Assembly (NCBI RefSeq): GCF_014839835.1
Contig: NC_071615.1
Location: 1,860,001 to 1,924,000 of the forward strand
Length of the DNA: 64,000 bases
Reading direction: 5' to 3'
From: Dryobates pubescens
Taxonomy: Eukaryota; Chordata; Aves; Piciformes; Picidae
Part shown: positions 37,001 to 45,890 of the stretch, in pieces
How the letters are laid out: each line of letters starts with the position of its first letter
How positions within the stretch are numbered: the first letter of the stretch is position 1
Made by a program: the position numbers and the translations under genes
Notes under the pieces: generated by a model
Databases searched by the model: none
What the model was told of the DNA's origin: nothing
Seen by the model: the letters and a program-made list of their open reading frames with translations, nothing else

Positions 37001-40000
37001 GCTCAAGTTTAGATATTCTGTTGTTGGAGAGGCTGAGGTCCTGCAGCCTGACAAGGGTATCCAGGCCCTCGATTACCTCAATATTGTTGAAGGACAAGTC
37101 TGAGGGAGAGTTTAGAAATCAGAACTTTTAAAAGCAAGAGTTAAATATCTCCAGCAGAATGCCCTGGTTCAGGCCTTGCATTTAGCTGAGTTGTTGATTT
37201 AGGAGTTTATATCCAGCATGTTCAGTGTCCGACAGGAAAGGCCTGGCATGAAATCATCTTTTGTTCTCATCTCCTCCTTGCAGCTCTCCATGCAACAAAT
37301 AAATGAGAGGAACAGCTAGAGTCAGGGAGTCATGGCATTGTGTTGGTTGGAGGAGACCTTTAAAATCATCAAATCCAACTGTTAAGCCAGTACTGCCAGG
37401 TCACCACTAAACCATGTCCCTCAGCACCACATCTTCCTGACTTTCCAGTTCCTTCAGGGGTGGGGACTTGACAACCCTTTGGGGGATGAAATTTTTCTAA
37501 ATGACCAACCTAAACCTCCCCTCACACAACCTGAGACTGTTTTCTCTTCTTCTATTGCTTGTTACTGGGAGAAGAGACCAAGAGATTCAAGGGGCCTCCA
37601 GGTAGAAACAGTGTAATTAGCATCACATCATCTGGCTAAACAGCTCCCGCTCCACCACCACCATTCCTGCACTCATCCCAGACCTGGAGGCAAGTCCCTC
37701 ACCAGCCATGATACCACACAAAGGAGCCCAGCACCAGTAAAGAAGCCCAGCCAGCATCCATGGCTATTGGAGGAGTCATCAATCATTGCCCTAACAACCG
37801 GGGGGCCACCAGGCCCCCCGGCCTTTGTTGTCACCACCACCATCACCCAGTGTGCACCAGGGGCACTCACCAGTGATGAGAGGAGGATCCTCCAGCCCAG
37901 ATGGGCTCAGCTTAAGGCTTCTGCTTCTCCTGGAAGGGTTTAAAAAGGGGAGTGGATATGGGGAGAGCAAGGTGGCCACACCTGGGGTGGGAGGAGACTC
38001 CAATAGAGCCCAGGTGCTCTGGGATTTGAGGGGGAAAGGGGGGGAAAATGGGGTGGGTGAGGGACTTTAAAGGTGTCAGGAAATATAGGACTGGGGGAAG
38101 TGGAAAAAAACAACCAACCAGAAATGGGTAGATTCAGACTGGATGTTAGGAAGAAATTCTTCCCCATGAGGGTGGTGAGACACTGGCACAGGTTGCCCAG
38201 GGAGGTGGTGGAAACCTCATCCCTGGGAGTTTTTAAGGCCAGACTGGATGTGGCTTTGGGCAACCTGCTGTAGTGTGAGGTGTCCCTGCCCAAGGCAGGG
38301 TGGTTGAAACTGGATGATCCTTGAGGTCCCTTCTAATCCCAACAATTCTGTGATCCTATGATTCTAAAACAATTTTGCAGTTTAGGCTGGATGTTAGGAA
38401 GAATTTCTTCACAGAAAGAGAGATTGGTCACTGAAATGGGCAGCCCAGGGAGGTGGAGTCACCATCACTGGAAATGTTTAAAAACAGACTGGATGAGGCA
38501 CTTGGTGCCATGGTTTAGTTGATTAGATGGTGTTGGGTGATAGGTTGGACTTGATGCTCTTGAAGGTCTTTTCCAACCTGGTTAATTCTGTGATTCTGTA
38601 ACATCCATCTCACTCCAACCTCCTTTCAGGTAGTTGTAGAAAGCCAGGTCTCCCCTTGGCATTCTTTTCTCCAGGCTGAACAATCCCAGTTCCCTCAGCC
38701 ACTACTGTGGCAGGTTGAAGTTTCCCCCCAACCACCACAGCTACTCACAACACTGTGCTCTAGACCCCTTCACCATCCACATGCACAACCTAAAAGCAGT
38801 TTCTACCTTAGAGGGAAACCTAAAATAGAGGAAAAGAGGTGGAGAAATGCTCCAAAAGGGGACTGTTTCTGTGACAAATTTAACACTCCCTGTGTTGTTT
38901 CTTGCAGACTCCTGCCTGCCACACCAGTGTCCACTCTCATGGTCATTCCCATAACACAACTCAGGCCAGTCCCACGCTCCCAGTCGCTCTGTTGTCGACG
39001 GAGGGATGCAAAAGGCACAGCCTCACTTCAGCTATTTCACACGCTGATATTTCCACTTATCCTGCCAGAACATCTATCTTGACACCTACATTCATCATGA
39101 CTAAGGACAGGATTTGCCTTCAGGCCAGCACTGAGCAATCTAGGAGTCCAAAGCTGGTTGATGAGGTCACCAGCTGCCTGCATCACCCCAGCCCGGCACT
39201 GAGACACTCACGCAGCAGCTGCTGAACCACGCTGCGGCCTTTGAGCAAACAAAACTCCTGAGTGTGCTTCAAAGCACTCTGCTTACATTGTGGTGATGAG
39301 CTGTTGATTCACAAGTGCATTAGTCATCTGTGCAGCAGAATGGTGCAGACAACTGGTTGGAAGAACCCATCAGACATCTCAAGATGTGCTGATGAACCCA
39401 AGCCCTTGCATGCTATTTTCAAAGGCAGCTGAGGGTATTTACGCTGCCAGCCAGCGGTGTGGGATGTGGCTGCAGCTCCCAGAGAATGCTCTAAGCCACG
39501 GATATGCAGCAGCAAACTTAACCCACCACACCAACCTGCCCACAATCAAACCCTGCACCACTGTGAAAGCAAGTCACACCAGACTACAGTGATGGACACT
39601 CCTTGGGGCTGGCACTGGTGGGTGACAAGCTGGACGTGAGCTGGCAGCGTGTACTCACAGCCCAGACCCACTTGTGTCCTGGGCTGATCCCCAGCAGTGT
39701 GGGCAGCAGGGGGAGGGAGGGGGATTCTGCCCCTCTGCTGTGCTCTGCTGAGACCTTACCTGCAGTGCTGGGGCCAGCTCTGGGCTCCTCAGCACAAGAG
39801 AGACTGGGACCTGTTGGAGCGGGGCCAAGATGCCACAAAAAAGATCCAAGTGCTAGAAGCTCTCTGCTGTGAGGACAGGCTGAGAGAATTTGGATCATTT
39901 GGCCTGCAGAAAAGAAGGCTCCAGGACACTTATTGTGACCTTTCAGTATAAAGGGGGCTTGAGAAGAAACATGGGGACAGACCTTTTAGCAGAGCCTGTT

Positions 40001-43000
40001 GTGACAGGACAAGGGGTTATGATTTTAAACTGAAAGAGGAAGACTCAAACTAATTAGAGAGAAGAACATTTTTTATATTGAGGGTGGTGAGACACTGGTC
40101 CAGATTGCCCAGAGAGGTGGTAGATATCCCATCCCTGGAACCACTCAAGGTCAGGGTGTCTGGAGCTCTGAGCAGCCTTCTCTAGTTATAGGGGGGTTGA
40201 ACTAGATGACCTTCAAAGCTCCCTTCCATCCCAAACCTTGTATGATTTTATGGCACGACAATGACAACAAGGCCTTAAGCACCTGATGGCAAAGATCCAG
40301 TGGGTTCCAGGCTCTGAAATGCCTGCATTGGCTTTGAATACAGAGCACAGGCTTCTAAATCACAAAGGTGATTGCATAAATGTTTCTGAAAGTTACCTCC
40401 AAATACAAGTACAAACCCTGGCAACAAACTTGACATCTCAGCTTCCTGTTCCTGCCACACCAAATGTATTAGAAACAGTCTCTGAGTATTGGAAAGGTTG
40501 TTTTGCAGCTCTGATACTTAGGCATTTTGACATTTGACAGTCAAATGAGGAAGCACAGTGACAGCTGACAGCCTTCCCTGGGAAAGCTCCTCTCAGTCAT
40601 GTTTGAGGAGGAATGCAACACCTTGGCTTTGTCACAGACTGCTTTGCACCTCTGAAGGGATCTGAACCTATATGCCTGTGTCTTACCAAGCCACACAAGA
40701 TGAACCAGACTCTCCAGACCTTCTATCTTCTCAATGATGTTGTTGTCCAGCTGCAGTTTAGTCAGATTCTCAAACTGCCAGAGACTATCAATCTGCAGGA
40801 TATCTAAAGCCACAGGGAAACACAAAACAAAACACCAAAGCAAATGAAAATTGCTTTTCATGTGAGACAGCTTTCAGCTGAGCAGCCATGCTGCCTTGCA
40901 CAAGGAAAACATGTCCAGTCTTACCTCCAAAATGACTTTCAGCAGATCAGGATGTGATGACTGCCCTGGAGAGCTGAGAGGTCCAGTGGCTGGGTGAGAT
41001 TTCAGTGAAACAGCCCAGTTAACCTCAGTCTCCTGCACCACTGCAAGCTGCTCATCAGCAATGCCAGCAAGTCGCTGAGGGGACACTGGCTACAGCCCTC
41101 CAGTCAAGAGTGGCTTTATGAATCCACTCCTAGGACACCTTGACCTTCATTTTCCTTTTCAGCTCCAAGAGGGAGGTTTGGGGGTGAGATTCTGTGTTTG
41201 CAGACTAGCAGTGGCCAGCTACTGCTACTGGAAATTACTCTCCTGCTCCTGGGATTCTCATCACATGGGAGCAGGTTGAGGTCTAGTCTTTCTGTGAAGG
41301 CTGCAGTTTAGAACTAATCAATATCCCTGCATTTAGCTTTCTCCAAAAACAGAATCACAAGGGCAGGTCATTAGGCACAGCAGCAAAACACTAGGACCAA
41401 GGGGACAGAAAATACAGAATGTTCTCACTCCCAATTCTCTTCCTCCCCCCCCCCCAGCAATGGCTTCCCAGAGGGTTTTGTTAGAAGCTCTGCTGCTATT
41501 GCTGTTTAGTGAGTGCAGAGCCAAGCAGGGAACTGCATGTATGAAATATTCACACCCTTCTGTAGTCCCTATTTGCAAACAAAGACATGCAGGAGCAGGT
41601 AACAGGGGGGCTGCTCTAAGAAACTCAGTCAATACATTATTTTACTGGAGCACAAAATGAATAACCAAAAGCAGGGTTGGGGTTTTTTTTGCCCAGGAAA
41701 TTACATACCCCCAAAAGACTCAAATATTGAACCAAATGTTCTTCCCTCTCAGGTGTTTTGGGTTTGGTTTTTTTGAATGCAACTTTATGACTGGTTTGAC
41801 AGTAAAAGGCAAACTGAGATAATAGTATGGGTGACCAGAGGAAGCCACCAAATTGGACTGTAATCACCATAATCTCTCAAATCGCTGTCACATAATCACC
41901 AGCGATGGTGGAGCCTGCCCAGGGTTTGATTCAGCCACACATAAAAGGGCCCAACAGGCCGGTGGCCTGTAGGTGTCACCACAATATAAATGTTAAGTAA
42001 GAGCAGGGACAATAACAGCAAGTTAAGCAGCTGCAGCGTTACCCGTCAGTGAAAGCAGCCAGCTCTCAGTGAAAACAACTTCAGAGGAACGATCTGGTTC
42101 TAGGGTCTGTACTGTTTAATATCTTTATCTGTGATGTGGATGAGGGGAAGGAGGGCATCATCAGTCAGTTTGCAGATGACAAGCTGGGTGGGAATGTTGA
42201 TCTGCTTGAAGGTGGGAAGGCCCTGCAGAGGGACCTGAACAGGCTGAAGTCAGTGGAATGAGGTTTAACAAGGCCAAGTGCCAGATCCTGCACTTGGGTC
42301 ACAACAACCCCGTGAACGCTCCAGGCTTGGAGTACAGTGGCTGGAAAGCTGTCCAACAGAAAAGGACCTGGGAGTGCTGAACAACAGCTGTGGATGATCC
42401 ATCCCAGATGGCCAAGAAAGCCAACAACATCCTGGATTGGATCAGCAATAGTGTGGTCAGCAGGACTAGAGAGCTAATTGTCCTTAAGTGCTAATAAGTG
42501 CTTAGCTAATTGTGCTAAGTACTCAGCACTGATGAAGCCACACCTCAAATACTGGGTTCAGATTTGAGCCCCTCACTGCAAAAAAGACATTGAAGTGCTA
42601 GAGTATATCCAGACAAGATCACTGAAGCTGGTGAAGGAAGGAGCAGCTGAGGAAAGTCAGGTCGTTCAGCCTGGAGAAAAGGAGACTGAGGGCTGATCTT
42701 GCTCTCTACAAGTCCCTGAGAGGAGATTGGAGCCACGTGGGGGTCAGTCTCTTCTTCCAGTAACAAGTGATAGGATAAGAGGAAATGACCTCAAGTTGTA
42801 CCACAGTAGGTTTAAGTTGGACATTAGGAACAATTCCTTCTCTAAAAGAATGACCAAGCCCTGGAACAGGCTGCCCAGGACAGTGGTGGAGCCACTCCCT
42901 GTAAGTGCTCAAAAAACATATAGATGTGGCACTCAGGGACACAATTCAGTGGTGACCTGGCAGTGGTAATTTAATGGCTGGACTTGATCTTTGAGGTCTT

Positions 43001-43315
43001 TTCCAACCCAAACAATTCAATGATTCTGTGACTAAAAGTGGAAGTCCAGATGTTAGTTTCCTCATCACAAATCCAAGCTAACAATGGTTATTTAACTGCA
43101 AGTTTGCCACGTCATTCTATCACCTTTTAACCAAAGAAGAAAGGAGTAGATTGGTACTCACTTCTAAAACTGAGCTGTAGCTCCGTGACATCCTTAAAGT
43201 TAATAGCTTCCCTTCTAGCAAGCTTCAAGTCCTCTGGACACAGCTCCTCAATGGCTTTCTGAACCATTTTATCATCAATAATGTTTGGCTCAATGTCGTT
43301 GTCGAACTGACTCAT
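22063..43315 (-). CDS. DRC3: DRC3 (LRRC48), nexin-dynein regulatory complex subunit 3
   Basis: Twelve coding exons: 43162-43315, 40687-40803, 36933-37099, 35555-35701, 34039-34158, 33043-33155, 30961-31135, 26772-26903, 25430-25516, 24610-24723, 22559-22690, 22063-22176. Together they give 1572 nt, 523 aa plus stop, the human length, and every junction is in phase. Residues 1-51 start [15 protein letters not shown]. Leucine-rich repeats follow ([69 protein letters not shown]), then an LRR cap and a helical coiled-coil half ([63 protein letters not shown]). Family knowledge: an axonemal N-DRC subunit needed for ciliary beating. The intron 31136-33042 is AT-AC (U12-type); all others are GT-AG. 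The exon 25430-25516 is the most diverged, aligning with human only at scattered positions. A noncoding 5' exon probably precedes 43332. Confidence 0.95.
22245..22440 (-). mobile_element. CR1 LINE 3' end in DRC3 last intron
   Basis: Minus-strand, same sense as DRC3. Contains GGAGATCATCTAGTCCAACC and the CTCTGGGCAGCCTGCTCCAG block; ends in an A-run at about 22430. Confidence 0.85.
22965..23456 (+). mobile_element. CR1 LINE fragment in DRC3 intron 10
   Basis: Plus-strand, antisense to DRC3. Holds GACAGGGACCTGTTGGAGC, GCTTGGAGAAGGCTCCAGGA and the terminal GGATGACCTTGAAAGGTC. The rest of the intron (22691-24609) shows nothing recognisable. Confidence 0.85.
24724..26771 (-). other. DRC3 introns flanking the small exon 25430-25516
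   Basis: Apart from the 87-base exon at 25430-25516, this is unique-looking AT-rich intron with no recognised CR1, one of the few repeat-free stretches over 2 kb in the DRC3 gene. Confidence 0.75.
27230..27305 (+). mobile_element. CR1 3' terminal scrap
   Basis: Only the last ~75 bases of a plus-strand CR1 (TTGGACTGGATGATCTGAAA … GGATTCT). Confidence 0.7.
27308..27462 (+). mobile_element. CR1 LINE fragment, cut short by an opposite CR1
   Basis: Plus-strand copy with GGTTGCCCAGAGAGGTTGTA and TGCAGATGTCCCTGCTGGCT. It stops at GGGGAGTTAGAC where the minus-strand copy begins, so the second copy appears to have inserted into the first. Confidence 0.75.
27466..28055 (-). mobile_element. CR1 LINE fragment, comparatively intact
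   Basis: Minus-strand copy about 0.6 kb long. On the minus strand it retains [20 protein letters not shown] and [19 protein letters not shown], the CR1 ORF2 C-terminal region, in separate frames. Same sense as DRC3. Confidence 0.9.
28056..28847 (-). other. DRC3 intron 7 unique segment
   Basis: About 0.8 kb of intron between CR1 copies with short AAATAAATAAATAAATG at 28237-28253; no gene or RNA recognised. Confidence 0.7.
28848..29362 (+). mobile_element. CR1 LINE fragment in DRC3 intron 7
   Basis: Plus-strand copy, antisense to DRC3. Contains TTCTGGGCTCCTTGGTCCAA, CAGAGAGATTGTGGAGTCTC and the end CCACGCTGGGATTCTGTGG. Downstream (29363-30454) nothing recognised except an A/G-rich run at 29838-29868. 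Confidence 0.88.
30455..30645 (+). mobile_element. CR1 LINE 3' fragment
   Basis: Plus-strand, about 190 bases, TTGCCCAAAGAGGCTGTGGA … CTCTGTGATTCTG. Diverged. Confidence 0.8.
30738..30925 (+). mobile_element. CR1 LINE 3' fragment, next to a DRC3 exon
   Basis: Plus-strand copy ending about 35 bases past the donor side of DRC3 exon 30961-31135. Contains GACACGTTGTGGAGTCTCCT and TTGGACTAGGTGACCTCCA. Confidence 0.8.
31136..33042 (-). other. DRC3 U12-type AT-AC intron
   Basis: Read on the minus strand, exon …CTGCAGAC is followed by ATATCCTTCT, an exact U12 5' splice-site match. The 3' end reads CACCTTGAC (branch-point-like, CCTTGAC core) with the branch A at 31148, then AC at 31137-31136, 12 bases later. 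Only this AT-AC junction restores the conserved …LLQTYREEFV… (human LLETYKDKFV); a GT-AG reading shifts the frame or loses residues. The intron also holds a CR1 (32150-32715) and an unusual unique block (about 31840-32150). Confidence 0.9.
32150..32715 (+). mobile_element. CR1 LINE fragment inside the U12 intron
   Basis: Plus-strand, about 565 bases. Encodes [20 protein letters not shown] at its start and …[20 protein letters not shown] near its end, both from CR1 ORF2. Antisense to DRC3. Confidence 0.9.
33156..34038 (-). other. DRC3 intron 5
   Basis: Intron between exons 34039-34158 and 33043-33155; no repeat recognised. The next intron, 34159-35554, is likewise mostly unique apart from CR1 scraps at 34655-34700 and 35330-35505. 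Confidence 0.75.
35330..35505 (+). mobile_element. CR1 LINE 3' end carrying a short insertion
   Basis: Plus-strand copy: GAACTAGATGACCTT is separated by about 56-60 foreign bases from its continuation TAAGAGTCCCTTCTACCCC, with CCTT on both sides of the insert. Ends TGTGATTCTGTGATT. Confidence 0.75.
35966..35986. repeat. (TA)n microsatellite
   Basis: About nine TA units in DRC3 intron 3. Confidence 0.9.
36126..36168. repeat. (GA)n purine microsatellite
   Basis: Imperfect GA repeat interrupted by short A-runs, in DRC3 intron 3. Confidence 0.9.
36500..36672 (+). mobile_element. CR1 LINE 3' fragment
   Basis: Plus-strand copy of the 'GGTGTTCAAG…GACATGGTTTAGTG' subfamily, ending TTCTGTGATTCTGTAC. 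About 260 bases from the DRC3 exon 36933-37099. Confidence 0.8.
37330..37580 (-). mobile_element. CR1 LINE 3' fragment
   Basis: Minus-strand copy, CACTAAACCATGTCCCTCAG subfamily, closely similar to the copy at 62727. Same sense as DRC3. Confidence 0.82.
37798..37821. repeat. Perfect GC hairpin
   Basis: Arms CCGGGGGGCC (37798-37807) and GGCCCCCCGG (37812-37821) are perfect reverse complements with a four-base loop ACCA. It lies in DRC3 intron 2. Confidence 0.9.
38065..38367 (+). mobile_element. CR1 LINE 3' fragment, young-looking subfamily
   Basis: Plus-strand copy with TTCTTCCCCATGAGGGTGG and CAACCTGCTGTAGTGTGAGG; close sister of the copy at 52840-53284. Ends in CTATGATTCTA. Confidence 0.88.
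38378..38602 (+). mobile_element. CR1 LINE 3' fragment, different subfamily
   Basis: Plus-strand copy in tandem with the previous one but of the GGCACTTGGTGCCATGGTTT subfamily also found at 61195 and 61735. Ends TTCTGTGATTCTGTAAC. Confidence 0.88.
38603..38702 (-). mobile_element. CR1 LINE internal scrap
   Basis: About 100 bases, minus strand, CATTCTTTTCTCCAGGCTGA. It abuts the plus-strand CR1 end. The segment 38703-39689 shows no recognised element apart from a short TGTGGCAGG…CCACCACAG stretch near 38706-38741. Confidence 0.7.
39690..40253 (+). mobile_element. CR1 LINE fragment in DRC3 intron 2
   Basis: Plus-strand, about 560 bases, antisense to DRC3. Encodes an LSPC-type CR1 ORF2 end; contains GGCTCCTCAGCACAAGAGAG and CAGAGAGGTGGTAGATATCC. 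Confidence 0.88.
40804..42085 (-). other. DRC3 intron 1 unique segment
   Basis: No recognised repeat except a C-run at 41446-41455 and T-rich patches at 41680-41775. Confidence 0.7.
42086..43035 (+). mobile_element. CR1 LINE fragment with reverse-transcriptase region
   Basis: Longest plus-strand copy, about 0.95 kb. It begins in the RT domain ([23 protein letters not shown], near 42112-42180; the usual T of FADDTKLGG is missing, reading FADDKLGG), runs through the thumb and C-terminal region and ends TTCAATGATTCTGTGAC. Several frame breaks. It stops about 125 bases short of the first DRC3 coding exon. Confidence 0.9.
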
Positions 43316-43696
43316 TGTTAGACAATATCAGCCTTAAAAGACAGAAGAGAGAAGTAAATAAGATCACAGCTGGCTGCTATTTCCAATATTCACTGAGCAG
43401 GCCTGACAATTCCAAGCAATTAAGAGCACAGCTGAGCATGAAGAAGATCTAACATCTCACAGAAGGTATCAGAGAGAGGCTTGACTTTTAGCACAAAGTC
43501 ACTGATGCAACTCCAAGCACACCCTTACAGCCCCAGGCACCACCACATGCAAACTTCACACCATCTTTGAGCATCTTCCATGAAGAATTCCAGAACTGGG
43601 TTAGGTGAATAGACCAGGAAAGGAAATCTTGTGGAGCTCCTATGAACAGCAATGGTCCATCACATGGCATCCAGCTGTTTCTGAAACCCATCTTCA

Positions 43697-43760
43697 TGAA
43701 GAGGGCATGTTCCCACCTGGATGTGATGATCCTGGACAACCTGCTGTGGGTTGCCCTGCT
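43697..43760 (+). mobile_element. CR1 LINE scrap
   Basis: About 65 bases (CCTGGATGTGATGATCCTGG, CTGTGGGTTGCCCTGCTT) truncated where the tail of the neighbouring composite element begins, suggesting that element landed in an older CR1. Confidence 0.6.
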
Positions 43761-43905
43761 TAACTTACAAATCCAAGAGAAGCAGCAGCTGAAAGTAGTG
43801 ATTTATTTCTCCACTTCTTTGTTATAAGAATGCCTACAGGCTCTGTAACAGTTGGTTTATAGTTTGTAGGAGTCACACACAACACCAGGATGAAAAATTG
43901 TTGTG
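43761..43905 (-). repeat. Non-CR1 tail of a composite CR1 element, copy 1
   Basis: About 145 bases unlike any CR1 end in the window. The reverse complement matches 60084-60227 almost base for base (shared GTGTTGTGTGTGACTCCTAC and AAGAAGTGGAGAAATAAATC). It directly adjoins a CR1 body in both places. Confidence 0.85.
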
Positions 43906-44265
43906 TCCAGCCCGACCTGGAATAGTTGAAAGGATGGAGTTTCTACCACCTCTCTGGGTAACCTGGGCCAGTGTCTCACCATCCTCAGTGCAGAAAATTT
44001 ACTCCTTTTACCTGGTCTGAAACTCTCTCCTTTAGTTTGAAACCATCACCTCCTGTTGCAAAAGGCTCTGCTCAAAAGTCTGTCCACATCTTTTTTATCA
44101 GCCCCTTTAAGTACTGAAAGGCCATAAGAAGGTTTCCCTGGAGCCTTCTATTCTCCAGGATGAGCCACCCCAACTCTCTCAGCCTGTCCTCACAGCGGAG
44201 GGGTTCCAGCCCTTGTATCATTGTTGTTGTCTCCTGTGGACCTGCTTCAACAGGTCCATGATTCT
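43906..44265 (-). mobile_element. CR1 LINE body of the composite element, copy 1
   Basis: Minus-strand CR1 lacking the usual TTGGACTGGATGACC end and ATTCTATG repeat. Shares diagnostic changes with 59625-60083: GGTTACCCAGAGAGGTGGTA followed by a 'CTCCATCCTTT' variant. Confidence 0.82.
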
Positions 44266-44439
44266 ACTTGACCTGCCAGATTTTCCACTTTCCTTGTATT
44301 TGTCCATTTCTCTTTAGGCAATGCACAGAGCTTACCACATCTCGAGGTCAGCACACCACTGCACCCAGAGGGAATAAGGTGGATGTCAGTGTGGGAAGCG
44401 AGTTGCCCCCCCACCCAAACAGGAAGTTGCTGCTCAGAG

Positions 44440-45139
44440 CCCAGGCCTGGGGACAGCGCCAAGGCCCTGAGACCCGCCAGGGGCCCCTGACTCTGCCTAT
44501 GGCGGTGTCTCTAACCCAGACGACTTGCCCCAAGACGCCTCCAGGACACGATCGTGGCCCCGCGCGGCTCTCACCCCGCAGGTCCCCAAGGTCCCGCAGG
44601 TCCCCAAGGTCCCGGGCTCGCTCCGTGCCCCAGCCTGCGCTTCGGCCCTGGTTGCTAAGGAAGCCCAGAGGCGTTGCTAGGGACGGTCACGTGACAGACT
44701 CAGCTACCAATGGCGAGGGAGTGGGTGGGAAGGATGGCTGCTAATCAGAGCGCGAGAAATCCGTGTCAGCCAGTCAGCGCCCGCACCGTGCCCTTTGGGG
44801 CGGGAGGAGGCTCAGATAATTGACGTTTCCTTTGCCCGATAAGATTAGAGAATGCTTTGGCCGTTGCCCAATGGAGAATGGCATTAGCCTTGTTCCTGCT
44901 GTCAATCAACTGGAGGGCGTGGAAAGAGGCAGGACTGCGCGGGGCGGTCCCATAGCTTGACAGTGATGGACACACACTTTAACCTATGACGCAACGGGGT
45001 GTCCTGCTACTGCCCAATCGCTTGCGAGGAGGCGGGCCATGGCTAGCAGGAGGAGATGCGGTAGGTGCTTGCGGCCGTCAGTCAGGGCGGGGTGGGGGAG
45101 GGAGGGCGCCGCCGGGCCGCTGTTTGTTGTCATCCCAAG
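44440..45139. promoter_or_regulatory. Bidirectional CpG promoter shared by DRC3 (minus) and TOM1L2 (plus)
   Basis: CpG-rich on both sides (44530-44700 and 44990-45260) with CCAAT boxes at 44707-44711 and 45014-45018, an exact GTCACGTGAC palindrome at 44686-44695, and two GTTGCTA half-sites at 44651 and 44673. A candidate DRC3 noncoding first exon ends at 44575 on the minus strand (GGG|GTGAGAG); the exon carrying the start codon has an acceptor at 43333. Confidence 0.7.
44578..44613. repeat. Two exact 18-base tandem units
   Basis: GCAGGTCCCCAAGGTCCC occurs twice head to tail, inside the candidate DRC3 first exon. Confidence 0.9.
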
Positions 45140-45191
45140 ATGGAGTTTCTGCTGGGGAACCCGTTCAGCACCCCGGTGGGGCAGAGCCTCG
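45140..45191 (+). CDS. TOM1L2: TOM1L2, target of Myb1-like 2, first coding exon (partial)
   Basis: Encodes MEFLLGNPFSTPVGQSL plus one base, followed by the donor G|GTAAGG. The peptide is the TOM1L2 N-terminus; TOM1 has MDFLLGNPFSSPVGQ instead, so the paralogue is decided by residues 2 and 11 and by gene order. The ATG sits in a good context (CCAAGATGG). The full protein carries an N-terminal VHS domain, a GAT domain and a clathrin-binding tail and sorts ubiquitinated cargo at endosomes; none of that is in the window. No second exon was found, so intron 1 runs at least to 64000. Confidence 0.9.
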
Positions 45192-45298
45192 GTAAGGCGG
45201 CCTGGGCAGCATAGGGGGCTGCGGAAGGCTCTGGCGAGGCAGCGGGGCCTCTGGGACGGGAGGGCGGATCCAGGCAGCGGTGGGATTTGAGGATCGGT

Positions 45299-45640
45299 GA
45301 GATGCTGTGGAGGCGGAGGGGGGTCTGTGAGGGCCCAACGAGGAGTACGGGGACTGGTGAGCACCCAGGGAGGGTTCTGGGCTGTCGGTAAGGTACTGTG
45401 GAGGCACTAGGGGCTCTGTGACGGTCAGAGGGACGGTTACAGGGGTCAGAGAGATGCTTTGGAGGCGAGGAGAGGTCTGTGAGCTCCAGGAAGCGTTCTG
45501 GGGGTCAGTGAGGAGCTGTGGAGGCCGAGGGAGGGTCTGTGAGGGCCGAGGGAGTGCTCTGGGATAGAAGCAGGGCTCTGGGAGTCCATGAGGTGCTGTG
45601 GAGATGGTGGGGAGTGTTGTGAGGGCCTGTGAGGGCCTCT
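45299..45640 (+). repeat. Degenerate G-rich minisatellite after TOM1L2 exon 1
   Basis: Five diverged units with the core GCTGTGGAGG…GGTCTGTGAG begin at 45299, 45390, 45451, 45510 and 45590 (spacings about 91, 60, 60, 80). Weaker G-rich echoes continue to about 45890. The G-rich strand is the non-template strand of TOM1L2. Confidence 0.75.
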
Positions 45641-45890
45641 GGAACCAGTGAGGATGTTCTGTGAGGCTTAGTGGAGGTCTTTGGGGATTGTAGGGAATCT
45701 CTGGGTGTTAATGGAGGGCTCTGGAGGCCGGAAAGCATATGTGGGGCCTAGCGGGTGTCTCTGGAGGTGTGAGAGGGCCTTTGAGGGTAACAGAGGTTCC
45801 AGAGTTGATGCAGGCTCTGGAGGTGGTGGTGGGTTTTCAGTGTTGGTGGGGGCTGTAGGCCTTAGTGGGGCTTACTGGGGGTTTGTGTAG

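Noticed and set aside
38703-38745. Long terminal repeat of an endogenous retrovirus
   Set aside because: Only a short TGTGGCAGG…CCACCACAG resemblance; no internal region, paired repeat or target duplication is visible.
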